44,677 nt of DNA, from the NCBI GenBank assembly GCA_002449695.1, contig DJXI01000017.1, positions 1 through 44,677 on the forward strand, written 5' to 3'. The DNA comes from Verrucomicrobia bacterium UBA7008. Its GTDB lineage: Bacteria > Verrucomicrobiota > Kiritimatiellia > RFP12 > UBA1067. The position numbers were made by a program, and so were the translations under genes. Positions 16,985 through 24,127 of this stretch are shown here, piece after piece. The notes beneath the pieces were generated by a model, which did no database searches, had not been told where the DNA came from, and saw only the letters and a list, made by a program, of their open reading frames with translations. The first letter of the stretch is position 1, and every line of letters begins with the position of its first letter.

Positions 16985-17043
16985 TAAAAGAACGCGACGG
17001 CGCCGCATCGGGGTGATGGCGCGCCGCAGAAAGGAAACGACAC

Positions 17044-19146
17044 ATGACAGAAGAGACAAAGACCGCGACGCACTTCGGCGAAGACGTCTTCGGCGAAGAG
17101 GCGATCAACACCTACCTCAGCAAGGAGACGGCGAAGAAGCTCCAGGCGACGATCCGGGAAGGCAAGCCGCTGGACCCCTCGATCGCGGGCGAAGTCGCGC
17201 ACGGCATCCGCCACTGGGCGATGGACCGGGGCGCGACGCACTACACGCACTGGTTTCTGCCGATGACCGGCTCGACGGCCGAAAAGCACGATTCGTTCCT
17301 GGAGCTGAAGGACGGCGAGCCGATCATGCAGTTCAGCGGCAAGAACCTCATCGTCGGCGAACCGGACGCGAGCTCGTTCCCGTCGGGCGGCATCCGCTCG
17401 ACCTTCGAGGCGCGCGGCTACACGGCGTGGGATCCGACGAGCCCGGCGTTCATCAAGCGCCATTCGAACGGGGCGACACTGTGCATCCCGACGGCGTTCT
17501 GCGCCTATACGGGCGAATCGCTCGACAAGAAAACGCCGCTTCTCCGATCCATGCAGGCGCTCGACCGGTCGCTCAAGCGCCTCATGAAGCTCTTCGGACG
17601 CGACGAGGCGCACACGGCCTGCACGCTCGGCGCGGAGCAGGAATACTTCCTCGTGGACAGGGAATACTGGAAGAAGCGCCCCGACCTCGTGCTCACGGGC
17701 CGCACGCTCTTCGGCGCGCCGTCCGCGAAGGGACAGCAGCTGGAGGATCACTATTTCGGCACGATCCCCGACCGCGTCCTCTCGTTCATGAACGACGTGG
17801 AGCGCGACCTGTGGAAGCTCGGCATCCCCGCGAAGACGCGCCACAACGAGGTCGCGCCCGCGCAGTTCGAGCTCGCGCCGCAGTTCGAGGAACTGAACCT
17901 CGCGAGCGACCACAACATGCTCGTCATGGACACGCTGCGCACGGTCGCCGAACGGCACGGCTTCAAATGTCTCCTCCATGAAAAGCCCTACGCAGGCGTC
18001 AACGGCTCGGGCAAGCACAACAACTGGTCGGTCGCCTACGGCGGCCGGAACCTGCTCGACCCCGGCCGCAATCCGCACGAGAACGCCGTCTTCCTCACGA
18101 TGCTCTGCGCCGTCATCGAGGCGGTCGACCGGCACGCCGACCTCCTGCGCGCGTCCGTCGCCGGCGCGGGCAACGACCATCGCCTGGGCGCGAACGAAGC
18201 GCCGCCCGCCGTCATTTCGATCTATGTCGGCGATCAGCTCGCGGAGGTGCTGGACGCGCTGGCCGGCACGCCCGGCACGGCGCCGCACGCGCCCGGCACG
18301 CTCAAGATCGGCGTCGACACGCTGCCCGCGATTCCGAAGGACGCGACCGACCGCAACCGCACCTCGCCCTTCGCGTTCACCGGCAACAAGTTCGAGTTCC
18401 GCGCGCCGGGTTCGAGCGTGTGCTGCTCCGGGCCGATGACCGTCCTCAACACGATCGTCGCCGAGGCCGTGGACCGCCTCGCGGACGAGCTGGAGGCGAG
18501 CGGCGCGGCGGGCCGGGCCCGTCCGGGCGAGCATACGGCCGCCTTCCACGAGGCGCTGCAGAAGATTCTGCAAGATTCGCTCAACGCGCACCGGCGCGTC
18601 GTCTTCAACGGCAACGGCTACGAGGCCGGATGGATGAAGGAGGCCGCGCGGCGCGGGCTGCCCAACGCGCCCGACACGCCCGCCGCGCTGGCCGCGCTCA
18701 CCCGGCCGGAGAACGCGGCGCTCTTCGAGAAGTACGGCGTCATGACGACGCGCGAGCTCGAAAGCCGCCACGAAATCTTCCTGGAAGAGTACGCGAAGAA
18801 GGTGCGGATCGAAGGCGCCTGCGCGCGGGACATCGCACGCGAGCGGGTGCTCCCCGCCGTCCGGGCGGACTACCTCGAAACCGCCCGGGCGCTGACCGCG
18901 GCGGCACAGGCCGGCGTCGGACAGGGCACGGCGGCGCTCAGGGAAACCCTGGCGGAGCTCGGCGACGGATACGACGCGCTGAAAGGCGGCATCACGGCGC
19001 TTGAAACGGCGCTCGGCGCGGATGACGAGGCCGCCATCCTGTCCGCGATGACCGCTCTGCGCCGGACGGTGGATGCGCTCGAACGCCAGGTCGCCGACGC
19101 GCGCTGGCCGCTCCCGAAATACGGCGATATGCTGTTTTTGTATTAG
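17044..19146 (+). CDS. glnN: Type III glutamine synthetase
   Basis: 700 residues, the size of GSIII enzymes of Bacteroides and cyanobacteria (about 720) and much longer than GSI. It makes glutamine from glutamate, ammonia and ATP. Characteristic segments are FPSGGIRSTFEARGYTAWDP, the metal-site TLGAEQEYFLVD near residue 198, RHNEVAPAQFELAPQFE, the nucleotide-site GVNGSGKHNNWS near residue 320, and FAFTGNKFEFRAPGSS. A GSIII-specific helical tail of about 200 residues follows. No repeat insertion is present. It opens the plus-strand operon behind a sigma-54 promoter and is divergent from glnK, so it should respond to nitrogen limitation. GSIII is not known to be adenylylated like E. coli GlnA, and no adenylyltransferase gene is seen here. 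Confidence 0.95.
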   Translation: MTEETKTATHFGEDVFGEEAINTYLSKETAKKLQATIREGKPLDPSIAGEVAHGIRHWAMDRGATHYTHWFLPMTGSTAEKHDSFLELKDGEPIMQFSGKNLIVGEPDASSFPSGGIRSTFEARGYTAWDPTSPAFIKRHSNGATLCIPTAFCAYTGESLDKKTPLLRSMQALDRSLKRLMKLFGRDEAHTACTLGAEQEYFLVDREYWKKRPDLVLTGRTLFGAPSAKGQQLEDHYFGTIPDRVLSFMNDVERDLWKLGIPAKTRHNEVAPAQFELAPQFEELNLASDHNMLVMDTLRTVAERHGFKCLLHEKPYAGVNGSGKHNNWSVAYGGRNLLDPGRNPHENAVFLTMLCAVIEAVDRHADLLRASVAGAGNDHRLGANEAPPAVISIYVGDQLAEVLDALAGTPGTAPHAPGTLKIGVDTLPAIPKDATDRNRTSPFAFTGNKFEFRAPGSSVCCSGPMTVLNTIVAEAVDRLADELEASGAAGRARPGEHTAAFHEALQKILQDSLNAHRRVVFNGNGYEAGWMKEAARRGLPNAPDTPAALAALTRPENAALFEKYGVMTTRELESRHEIFLEEYAKKVRIEGACARDIARERVLPAVRADYLETARALTAAAQAGVGQGTAALRETLAELGDGYDALKGGITALETALGADDEAAILSAMTALRRTVDALERQVADARWPLPKYGDMLFLY

Positions 19147-19194
19147 TTGGAAAGTTGAAAGTTGGGAAGTCGAAAGTTGGGAAGTTGAAAGTTG
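19145..19194. repeat. Repeat family C (gttgaaa word) between glnN and purF
   Basis: About five iterations of AGTTGGAA/AGTTGAA-type words start at the glnN stop codon and run into the TTG start codon of purF. Confidence 0.8.
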
Positions 19195-20985
19195 GACGAA
19201 CTCAAACATGAATGCGCCGTGGCGATGGTGGTCCTGCGAAAGCCGCCGTCCGCCACGGGCGATTTCGGCGGGACGAAGCTCTCGCTTCTGCTGGAAAAGC
19301 AGCACAACCGCGGGCAGGACGGCGCGGGCGCGGCGGTTCTTGCGGCAAACCCCGCGCCCGGCGCCCCGCCCTACTGGATCGCGAAGTCCGCCTCGGCGAC
19401 GCCCCTCGCCGACGTGCTGGGCATGCTGACAAAGCGCAGCAGAGGTGAGGCAGGATTGACAGGATTATCTGGAGGCTTGTCCCAAGACCCCAAGAATCAT
19501 GTTAATCCTGTAAATCCTGTCAAAAAAAGTTTCGCGCGCATCTTCCTCGGCCATCTGCGCTACGCGACATTCGGCAAGAACGACACGGCGTTCTGCCATC
19601 CGTTCGTGCACGAATCGCGCGACCTCGCGCACACCCTTCTGCTCGCCGGAAACTTCAATCTCACGAACGCCCGCGCGCTCTTCGACAACTACGCGCGGCA
19701 CGGCGCGTTTCCGACCAGCACGGCCGACGGCTATCTCATCTGCGAGCTGATCGCGCAGGAGCTGGGAGGGCCGACCTCCGTGTCGGCCGCGGCCGGGACA
19801 GAGCCCGGACCTCCCGTTGCCGACGCCCTTGCAAATGCATTGAAGAACGCCGACGGGGCGTGGACGCTCTGCGGCGCGACGGGCGACGGCTGGGCGTTCG
19901 CGACGCGCGACGCATGCGGCATCCGGCCCGGCTGGTACTACGCCGACGACGCGGTCGTCGTGGTGGCGAGCGAACGCCCGGCGATCCAGGCCGCGTTCGA
20001 CGTGCCGCCCGAAGCGGTCAGGGAGCTGCCGCCCGGCCAGGCGCTCATCGTTTCGCCGGAGGGGGAGGTGGAATTTCATCCTCTTTCAGCATTCAACTCT
20101 CAACGCTCAGCTTTTAACTTTCAACTTTCAACTTTCAACTCGCAGCGTCCCTGCTCCTTCGAGCGCATCTACTTCTCGCGCGCGAACGACGCCGACATCC
20201 ACCGCGAACGCAAGGCTCTCGGCGCGGCACTTCTGCCGCGCATCCTGAAGGCGGCCGACGCGCCGCTTGAAGACATCTTTTTCAGCTACATTCCCAACTC
20301 GGCGCGCATCGCCTTCCACGGGCTGCTGGAAGAACTGTTTCGCACCGTGATGTCCGACGTCGCCCCGACGCTTCCCCGCTTCGGCGAGGTGATCGTCAAG
20401 GACGCGAAGTTCCGCACGTTCATCGCGGATGCAGCGGCGCGGCGCGAATTCTACAAGCACATCTACGACGTCACCTACGGGCTCGTCCGCGCCGGCCGAG
20501 ACACGCTCGTCGTGCTGGACGATTCCATCGTGCGCGGCAGCACGATGAAAAACGCGATTCTGCCGATGCTCGACCGGCTCGGCCCCAAGCGCATCGTCAT
20601 CGCCTCCAGCGCGCCGCCCATCCGCTATCCCGACTGCTACGGCATCGACATGTCGACGCTCGGCGAGCTGGTCGCGTTCAAAGCGCTCGTCAACCTGCTC
20701 GGTCCGGACGCCGAACAGCAGCTGAAACGAATCCCGCTGCGCGACCTCTACGCCCGCTTCACCGACGAGGCGCACGACGCCGAAATCGCGCGCCTTCTCA
20801 CCCCGCCGGGCATGAAGGCCGAGGTGAAGGTCGTCTACCAGACCGTCGACGCGCTTCACCGCGCCTGTCCGGGCGCATCCGGCGACTGGTATTTCACGGG
20901 CGACTATCCCACGCCGGGCGGCGCGCGCGTTCTGCGCACCGCCCTCAAAAACTATCTGGAGAAAAACAATGAACGGTCTTATTGA
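19192..20985 (+). CDS. purF: Amidophosphoribosyltransferase (Bacteroides-type PurF) with three repeat insertions
   Basis: 597 residues. It makes 5-phosphoribosylamine from PRPP and glutamine, the first step of purine synthesis. The class II glutaminase Cys is residue 8 in MDELKHECAVAMV, as in the long Bacteroidetes form, with EKQHNRGQDGAG and GHLRYATFGK. The PRPP site is LVVLDDSIVRGSTMKN near residue 441. The start is a TTG at 19192 supplied by the end of an upstream repeat; no ATG fits because the family begins exactly here. Repeats add peptides near residues 87-112 (family D), 191-209 (family E) and 297-318 (family C). It follows glnN by 45 bases and overlaps carA by 17. Confidence 0.92.
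   Translation: MDELKHECAVAMVVLRKPPSATGDFGGTKLSLLLEKQHNRGQDGAGAAVLAANPAPGAPPYWIAKSASATPLADVLGMLTKRSRGEAGLTGLSGGLSQDPKNHVNPVNPVKKSFARIFLGHLRYATFGKNDTAFCHPFVHESRDLAHTLLLAGNFNLTNARALFDNYARHGAFPTSTADGYLICELIAQELGGPTSVSAAAGTEPGPPVADALANALKNADGAWTLCGATGDGWAFATRDACGIRPGWYYADDAVVVVASERPAIQAAFDVPPEAVRELPPGQALIVSPEGEVEFHPLSAFNSQRSAFNFQLSTFNSQRPCSFERIYFSRANDADIHRERKALGAALLPRILKAADAPLEDIFFSYIPNSARIAFHGLLEELFRTVMSDVAPTLPRFGEVIVKDAKFRTFIADAAARREFYKHIYDVTYGLVRAGRDTLVVLDDSIVRGSTMKNAILPMLDRLGPKRIVIASSAPPIRYPDCYGIDMSTLGELVAFKALVNLLGPDAEQQLKRIPLRDLYARFTDEAHDAEIARLLTPPGMKAEVKVVYQTVDALHRACPGASGDWYFTGDYPTPGGARVLRTALKNYLEKNNERSY
19450..19527. repeat. Repeat family D (aggattgac word), in frame in purF
   Basis: CAGGATTGACAGGATT at the left is mirrored by AATCCTGTAAATCCTGTC at the right across a 35-base spacer. 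It codes for GLTGLSGG...NPVNPVKK. A second copy is in carB (25421-25493). Confidence 0.88.
19763..19816. repeat. Repeat family E (about 51 bases), in frame in purF
   Basis: A GGGAGGG...CCTCCC-bounded element with inner dyad CCGACC/GGTCGG-type pairing. It codes for [18 protein letters not shown] nearly identical copy, with the same reading frame, is in pyrG at 22750-22802. Confidence 0.88.
20081..20145. repeat. Repeat family C, in frame in purF
   Basis: Iterations of CAACTTT and CAACGCT/CAACTCT words. It codes for SAFNSQRSAFNFQLSTFNSQ, joining the glutaminase and phosphoribosyltransferase domains near residues 297-318. Confidence 0.85.
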
Positions 20986-22258
20986 GAAATGGGCCGCGGA
21001 GCGGGCGCGCGCGGCGTTCCTGGCGCTCGATGACGGCACGGTGTTCCGCGGCGTCGCGTGCGGCGCGGCAAAGGACGCGCTGGGCGAAGTCGTGTTCAAC
21101 ACCGGCATGTGCGGCTATCAGGAGATTCTGACCGATCCATCCTACGCCGGGCAGTTCGTCACCCTCACGACCGCCGAAGTCGGCAACTACGGGATCAACG
21201 GCGCGGACACCGAAAGCCGCGCCCTTTTTCTGTCCGGCCTTGTCATCGGCGACCTGACCGAGCCGCGCGACGGGCGCAGCGAAATGAGCCTCGACGCCTA
21301 CCTGAAGGCGAACGGCGTGCCCGGCATCTACGGCGTCGACACGCGCGCGCTCACGCTTCACATCCGCGCGCACGGCAACCGCAAGGCGTATCTCTGCACG
21401 GGTCGGGCGACCTGTCCTCAGGCCGCCGCCGCGCGTTGGGGACAACGCGCCCTACCGGAAGAGGAGGCCGTCGCGAAGGCCCGCGCATGGGAAGGACTCG
21501 ACGGGCAGGACTACGCGGCAAAGGTGACGTGCAAGGCGGCTTATGAATTTGGACTTCCGCCTTCGGACTTCGGACAGCAAAAACAGAAGTCTGAAGACCG
21601 AAGTCGGAAGTCCCCGCCCCACATCGTCTGCTACGACTTCGGCGTGAAGACGAACATCCTGCGGTCGCTCGCCGCATGGGCGCGCGTGACCGTGGTGCCC
21701 GCGCAGACGCCCGCCGAAGAAGTGCTCGCGATGACGCCCGACGGCGTCTTTCTCTCCAACGGCCCCGCCGATCCCGCCGCCGTTACTTACGCGGTAGAGA
21801 ACATACAGAAGCTGTTGGGAATTAAGAAGCTCACGCGGAGGTGCGGAGACGCGGAGAAAGGAGGCTCTGCGCCTCTGCGGGAGAAAATCCCCATCATGGG
21901 CATCTGTCTCGGGCATCAGCTGCTCGCCCGCGCGTGCGGCGCGCAGACGGCGCGGCTGAAGTTCGGCCATCACGGGTGCAACCATCCGGTGAAGAACCTC
22001 GCCACGGGCCGCGTCGAAATCACGAGCCAGAACCACAACTTCGCCGTTGTGGCGGATTCGCTTCCCGACTGCCTGGAAGCGACGCACCTCAACCTCAACG
22101 ACGGCTCGATCGAGGGCCTTCGGCACAAGACGCTCCCGGCGTTCTCGGTGCAGTACCACCCCGAGTCCTGCCCCGGGCCCCACGACTCAAAGTATCTCTT
22201 CGATGAATTCAAGAACGCTGTTCGGAACTTTCAGGCCGCTCGATTGCTCGGATTCTAG
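20969..22258 (+). CDS. carA: Carbamoyl-phosphate synthase small subunit with three repeat insertions
   Basis: 429 residues against about 380 in E. coli, the excess being repeats. It releases ammonia from glutamine for the large subunit. The N-terminal domain shows FNTGMCGYQEILTDPSYAGQ and GVDTRALTLHIRAHG. The class I glutaminase triad is Cys in MGICLGHQLLARACG and His/Glu in VQYHPESCPGP. Repeats add peptides near residues 144-163 (family F), 195-215 (family A, at the junction of the two domains) and 286-307 (a family B variant, just before the nucleophile strand). The ATG overlaps the end of purF by 17 bases. Carbamoyl phosphate feeds pyrimidine synthesis and the ArgF encoded at 5546-6550. 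Confidence 0.95.
   Translation: MNGLIEKWAAERARAAFLALDDGTVFRGVACGAAKDALGEVVFNTGMCGYQEILTDPSYAGQFVTLTTAEVGNYGINGADTESRALFLSGLVIGDLTEPRDGRSEMSLDAYLKANGVPGIYGVDTRALTLHIRAHGNRKAYLCTGRATCPQAAAARWGQRALPEEEAVAKARAWEGLDGQDYAAKVTCKAAYEFGLPPSDFGQQKQKSEDRSRKSPPHIVCYDFGVKTNILRSLAAWARVTVVPAQTPAEEVLAMTPDGVFLSNGPADPAAVTYAVENIQKLLGIKKLTRRCGDAEKGGSAPLREKIPIMGICLGHQLLARACGAQTARLKFGHHGCNHPVKNLATGRVEITSQNHNFAVVADSLPDCLEATHLNLNDGSIEGLRHKTLPAFSVQYHPESCPGPHDSKYLFDEFKNAVRNFQAARLLGF
21400..21456. repeat. Repeat family F, in frame in carA
   Basis: GCGCGTTGGGGACAACGCGC followed by CC and TACC, the same block as in gltB at 11011-11060 in the opposite orientation. The left half GGTCGGGCGACC is itself a partial dyad. Confidence 0.7.
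21551..21612. repeat. Repeat family A, in frame in carA
   Basis: GGACTTCCG/GGACTTCGG words, a short A-rich centre, then inverted GAAGTC words. It codes for LPPSDFGQQKQKSEDRSRKS at the domain junction. Confidence 0.85.
21825..21888. repeat. Repeat family B variant (cacgcggag word), in frame in carA
   Basis: TCACGCGGAGGTGCGGAGAC at the left and CTCTGCGCCTCTGCGGGAGA at the right. It codes for LTRRCGDAEKGGSAPLRE. Confidence 0.82.
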
Positions 22259-22346
22259 AAATCTAGGATTCTAGGCGTCTAGACTTCTCGATTTAAAAAC
22301 TTTCAAACTTTTAAACTTCTAAACTTTCAAACTTTCAAACTTTCAC
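22252..22346. repeat. Intergenic repeat tract before pyrG (ctagnnt words, then family C)
   Basis: 22252-22293 iterates TCTAGAA/TCTAGGAT/TCTAGGCG, and 22294-22346 iterates AACTTTCA about six times. The tract fills the whole carA-pyrG gap and leaves no visible ribosome site for pyrG. Confidence 0.8.
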
Positions 22347-22348
22347 CA

Positions 22349-24127
22349 ATGAACAAGCCAGTCAAATACATCTTCATCACGGGCGGCGTCGTCAGCTCGC
22401 TCGGCAAGGGCGTGACGAGCGCCAGCCTCGCGCTCCTCCTCAAATCGCGCGGCTACACGGTCTTCATGCAGAAGCTCGACCCGTACCTCAACGTCGACCC
22501 CGGCACGATGTCGCCCTATCAGCACGGCGAGGTGTTCGTGACCGACGACGGCGCGGAAACCGATCTCGACCTCGGCCACTACGAGCGCTTCGCCGGCGTG
22601 ACCTGCACGAAAGCGTCGAACTTCACGTCGGGGCGCATCTACTCGGCCGTCCTCGCGCGCGAACGCGCCGGCGGCTATCTCGGCGGCACGGTCCAGGTCG
22701 TGCCGCACATCACGGACGAAATCAAGGCGGCGATCCGCGCGGCGGGCATGGGAGGGCCGACCTCCGTGTCGGCCACGGTCGGGACAGAGCCCGACCCTCC
22801 CGACATCGTCCTCTGCGAGATCGGCGGCGTGTCGGGCGACATCGAAAGCCTGCCGTTTCTGGAGGCGGCGCGTCAGTTCCGGTTCGAGGCCGGCGCGGAC
22901 AACACGTGCTTCGTGCACCTGACGCTCGTGCCCTACCTCAAGGCGGCGGGCGAGCTGAAGACCAAGCCGTCGCAGCACTCCGTCGGACAGCTGCGCGCGA
23001 TCGGCATCATCCCCGACATCCTCGTCTGCCGCACGGAGCGGACGATTCCCGAAGAGCACCTGCAGAAGCTCGCGCTCTTCTGCAACGTCAGGCGAGACTG
23101 CGTCATCGAGGAGAAGGACGTGACGGACTCCGTCTACGCCGTACCGCGCGAACTGAAGGAGCAGCATCTCGACGAACAGGTGCTGAAGCGGCTGCAGCTG
23201 CCGGTGAATCCGATTCGGCACACCGTCTGGGACACGCTCGTCAGAAAGGCGACGCAGGCGAAGAAGTCCTGCCGCATCGCGCTGGTCGGCAAATACATTT
23301 CGATCCGCGACGCGTACAAGTCGGTCCACGAGGCGCTCCAGCACGCCGGCATGGCGCACGACTGCAAGGTCGAGGTCGTGCCGATCGAGGCCGAGGAGTT
23401 TGAAAAGAAAATGTGTCACGCGGAGAAGCGGAGATGCGGAGAGCATAAAAAACCCCGCTCCTCCGCATCTCCGCGTGAGATAAAAGATATCGACGGCATT
23501 CTGGTGCCGGGCGGGTTCGGCACGCGCGGCGTGGAGGGCAAGATCGCGGCGATCCGATACGCGCGCGAAAACAACATCCCCTTCCTCGGCATCTGCCTCG
23601 GCATGCAGTGCACGGTCATCGAATACGCGCGCGACGTTCTCGGCTGGACGGACGCCAACTCGACCGAGTTTGACGAGCGGACGACGCATCCCGTCATCGA
23701 CCTCATGGACGAGCAGCGCACCGTCACACAGAAAGGCGGCACCATGCGCCTCGGCGCGTATCCGTGCGTTCTGAAGAAAGGCTCGCTTGCAGACAAGCTG
23801 TATAGCCGCAAAGACAACTCTGCGTCCTCTGCGTCTCTGCGCCTCTGCGTTAAAAACACGGACACGGTAACAATCTCCGAACGGCACCGCCACCGCTACG
23901 AACTGGCCTACGACGGCGCCGCGCGCGAGAAGCTGGAATCGTCGGGTCTCACGGTCAGCGGCCTCTCGCCCGACGGCAGGCTCGTCGAGATCGTGGAACT
24001 TCCGCCGACGACGCACCCGTACTTCATCGCCTGCCAGTTTCATCCCGAGTTCACGTCACGTCCGACGGCGCCGCATCCGCTGTTCCTCGGGCTCGTCGCG
24101 GCGGCGCTCAAAAGGAAGGCCAAATGA
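22349..24127 (+). CDS. pyrG: CTP synthase with three repeat insertions
   Basis: 592 residues against about 545 in E. coli. It aminates UTP to CTP with glutamine. The synthase domain has [40 protein letters not shown] and [18 protein letters not shown]. The glutaminase triad is Cys in [20 protein letters not shown] and His/Glu in [11 protein letters not shown]. Repeats lie near residues 134-152 (family E, in the loop before the EIGG strand), 354-378 (family B variant, before [16 protein letters not shown]) and 487-503 (family B, before the conserved SERHRHRYE). It follows carA after a repeat-filled 90-base gap and overlaps carB by four bases (ATGA). Confidence 0.96.
   Translation: MNKPVKYIFITGGVVSSLGKGVTSASLALLLKSRGYTVFMQKLDPYLNVDPGTMSPYQHGEVFVTDDGAETDLDLGHYERFAGVTCTKASNFTSGRIYSAVLARERAGGYLGGTVQVVPHITDEIKAAIRAAGMGGPTSVSATVGTEPDPPDIVLCEIGGVSGDIESLPFLEAARQFRFEAGADNTCFVHLTLVPYLKAAGELKTKPSQHSVGQLRAIGIIPDILVCRTERTIPEEHLQKLALFCNVRRDCVIEEKDVTDSVYAVPRELKEQHLDEQVLKRLQLPVNPIRHTVWDTLVRKATQAKKSCRIALVGKYISIRDAYKSVHEALQHAGMAHDCKVEVVPIEAEEFEKKMCHAEKRRCGEHKKPRSSASPREIKDIDGILVPGGFGTRGVEGKIAAIRYARENNIPFLGICLGMQCTVIEYARDVLGWTDANSTEFDERTTHPVIDLMDEQRTVTQKGGTMRLGAYPCVLKKGSLADKLYSRKDNSASSASLRLCVKNTDTVTISERHRHRYELAYDGAAREKLESSGLTVSGLSPDGRLVEIVELPPTTHPYFIACQFHPEFTSRPTAPHPLFLGLVAAALKRKAK
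22750..22802. repeat. Repeat family E, in frame in pyrG
   Basis: It differs from the purF copy (19763-19816) at only a few bases and is read in the same frame, giving [17 protein letters not shown]. Confidence 0.88.
23416..23478. repeat. Repeat family B variant, both arms, in frame in pyrG
   Basis: TCACGCGGAG...GGAGATGCGGAGAG at the left and CTCCTCCGCATCTCCGCGTG at the right, about 24-base arms. It codes for [11 protein letters not shown] and RSSASPRE. Confidence 0.88.
23809..23857. repeat. Repeat family B, single arm, in frame in pyrG
   Basis: CTCTGCGTCTCTGCGCCTCT leads to GCGTTAAAAAC. It codes for [14 protein letters not shown], nearly the same peptide as in GltB. Confidence 0.85.
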
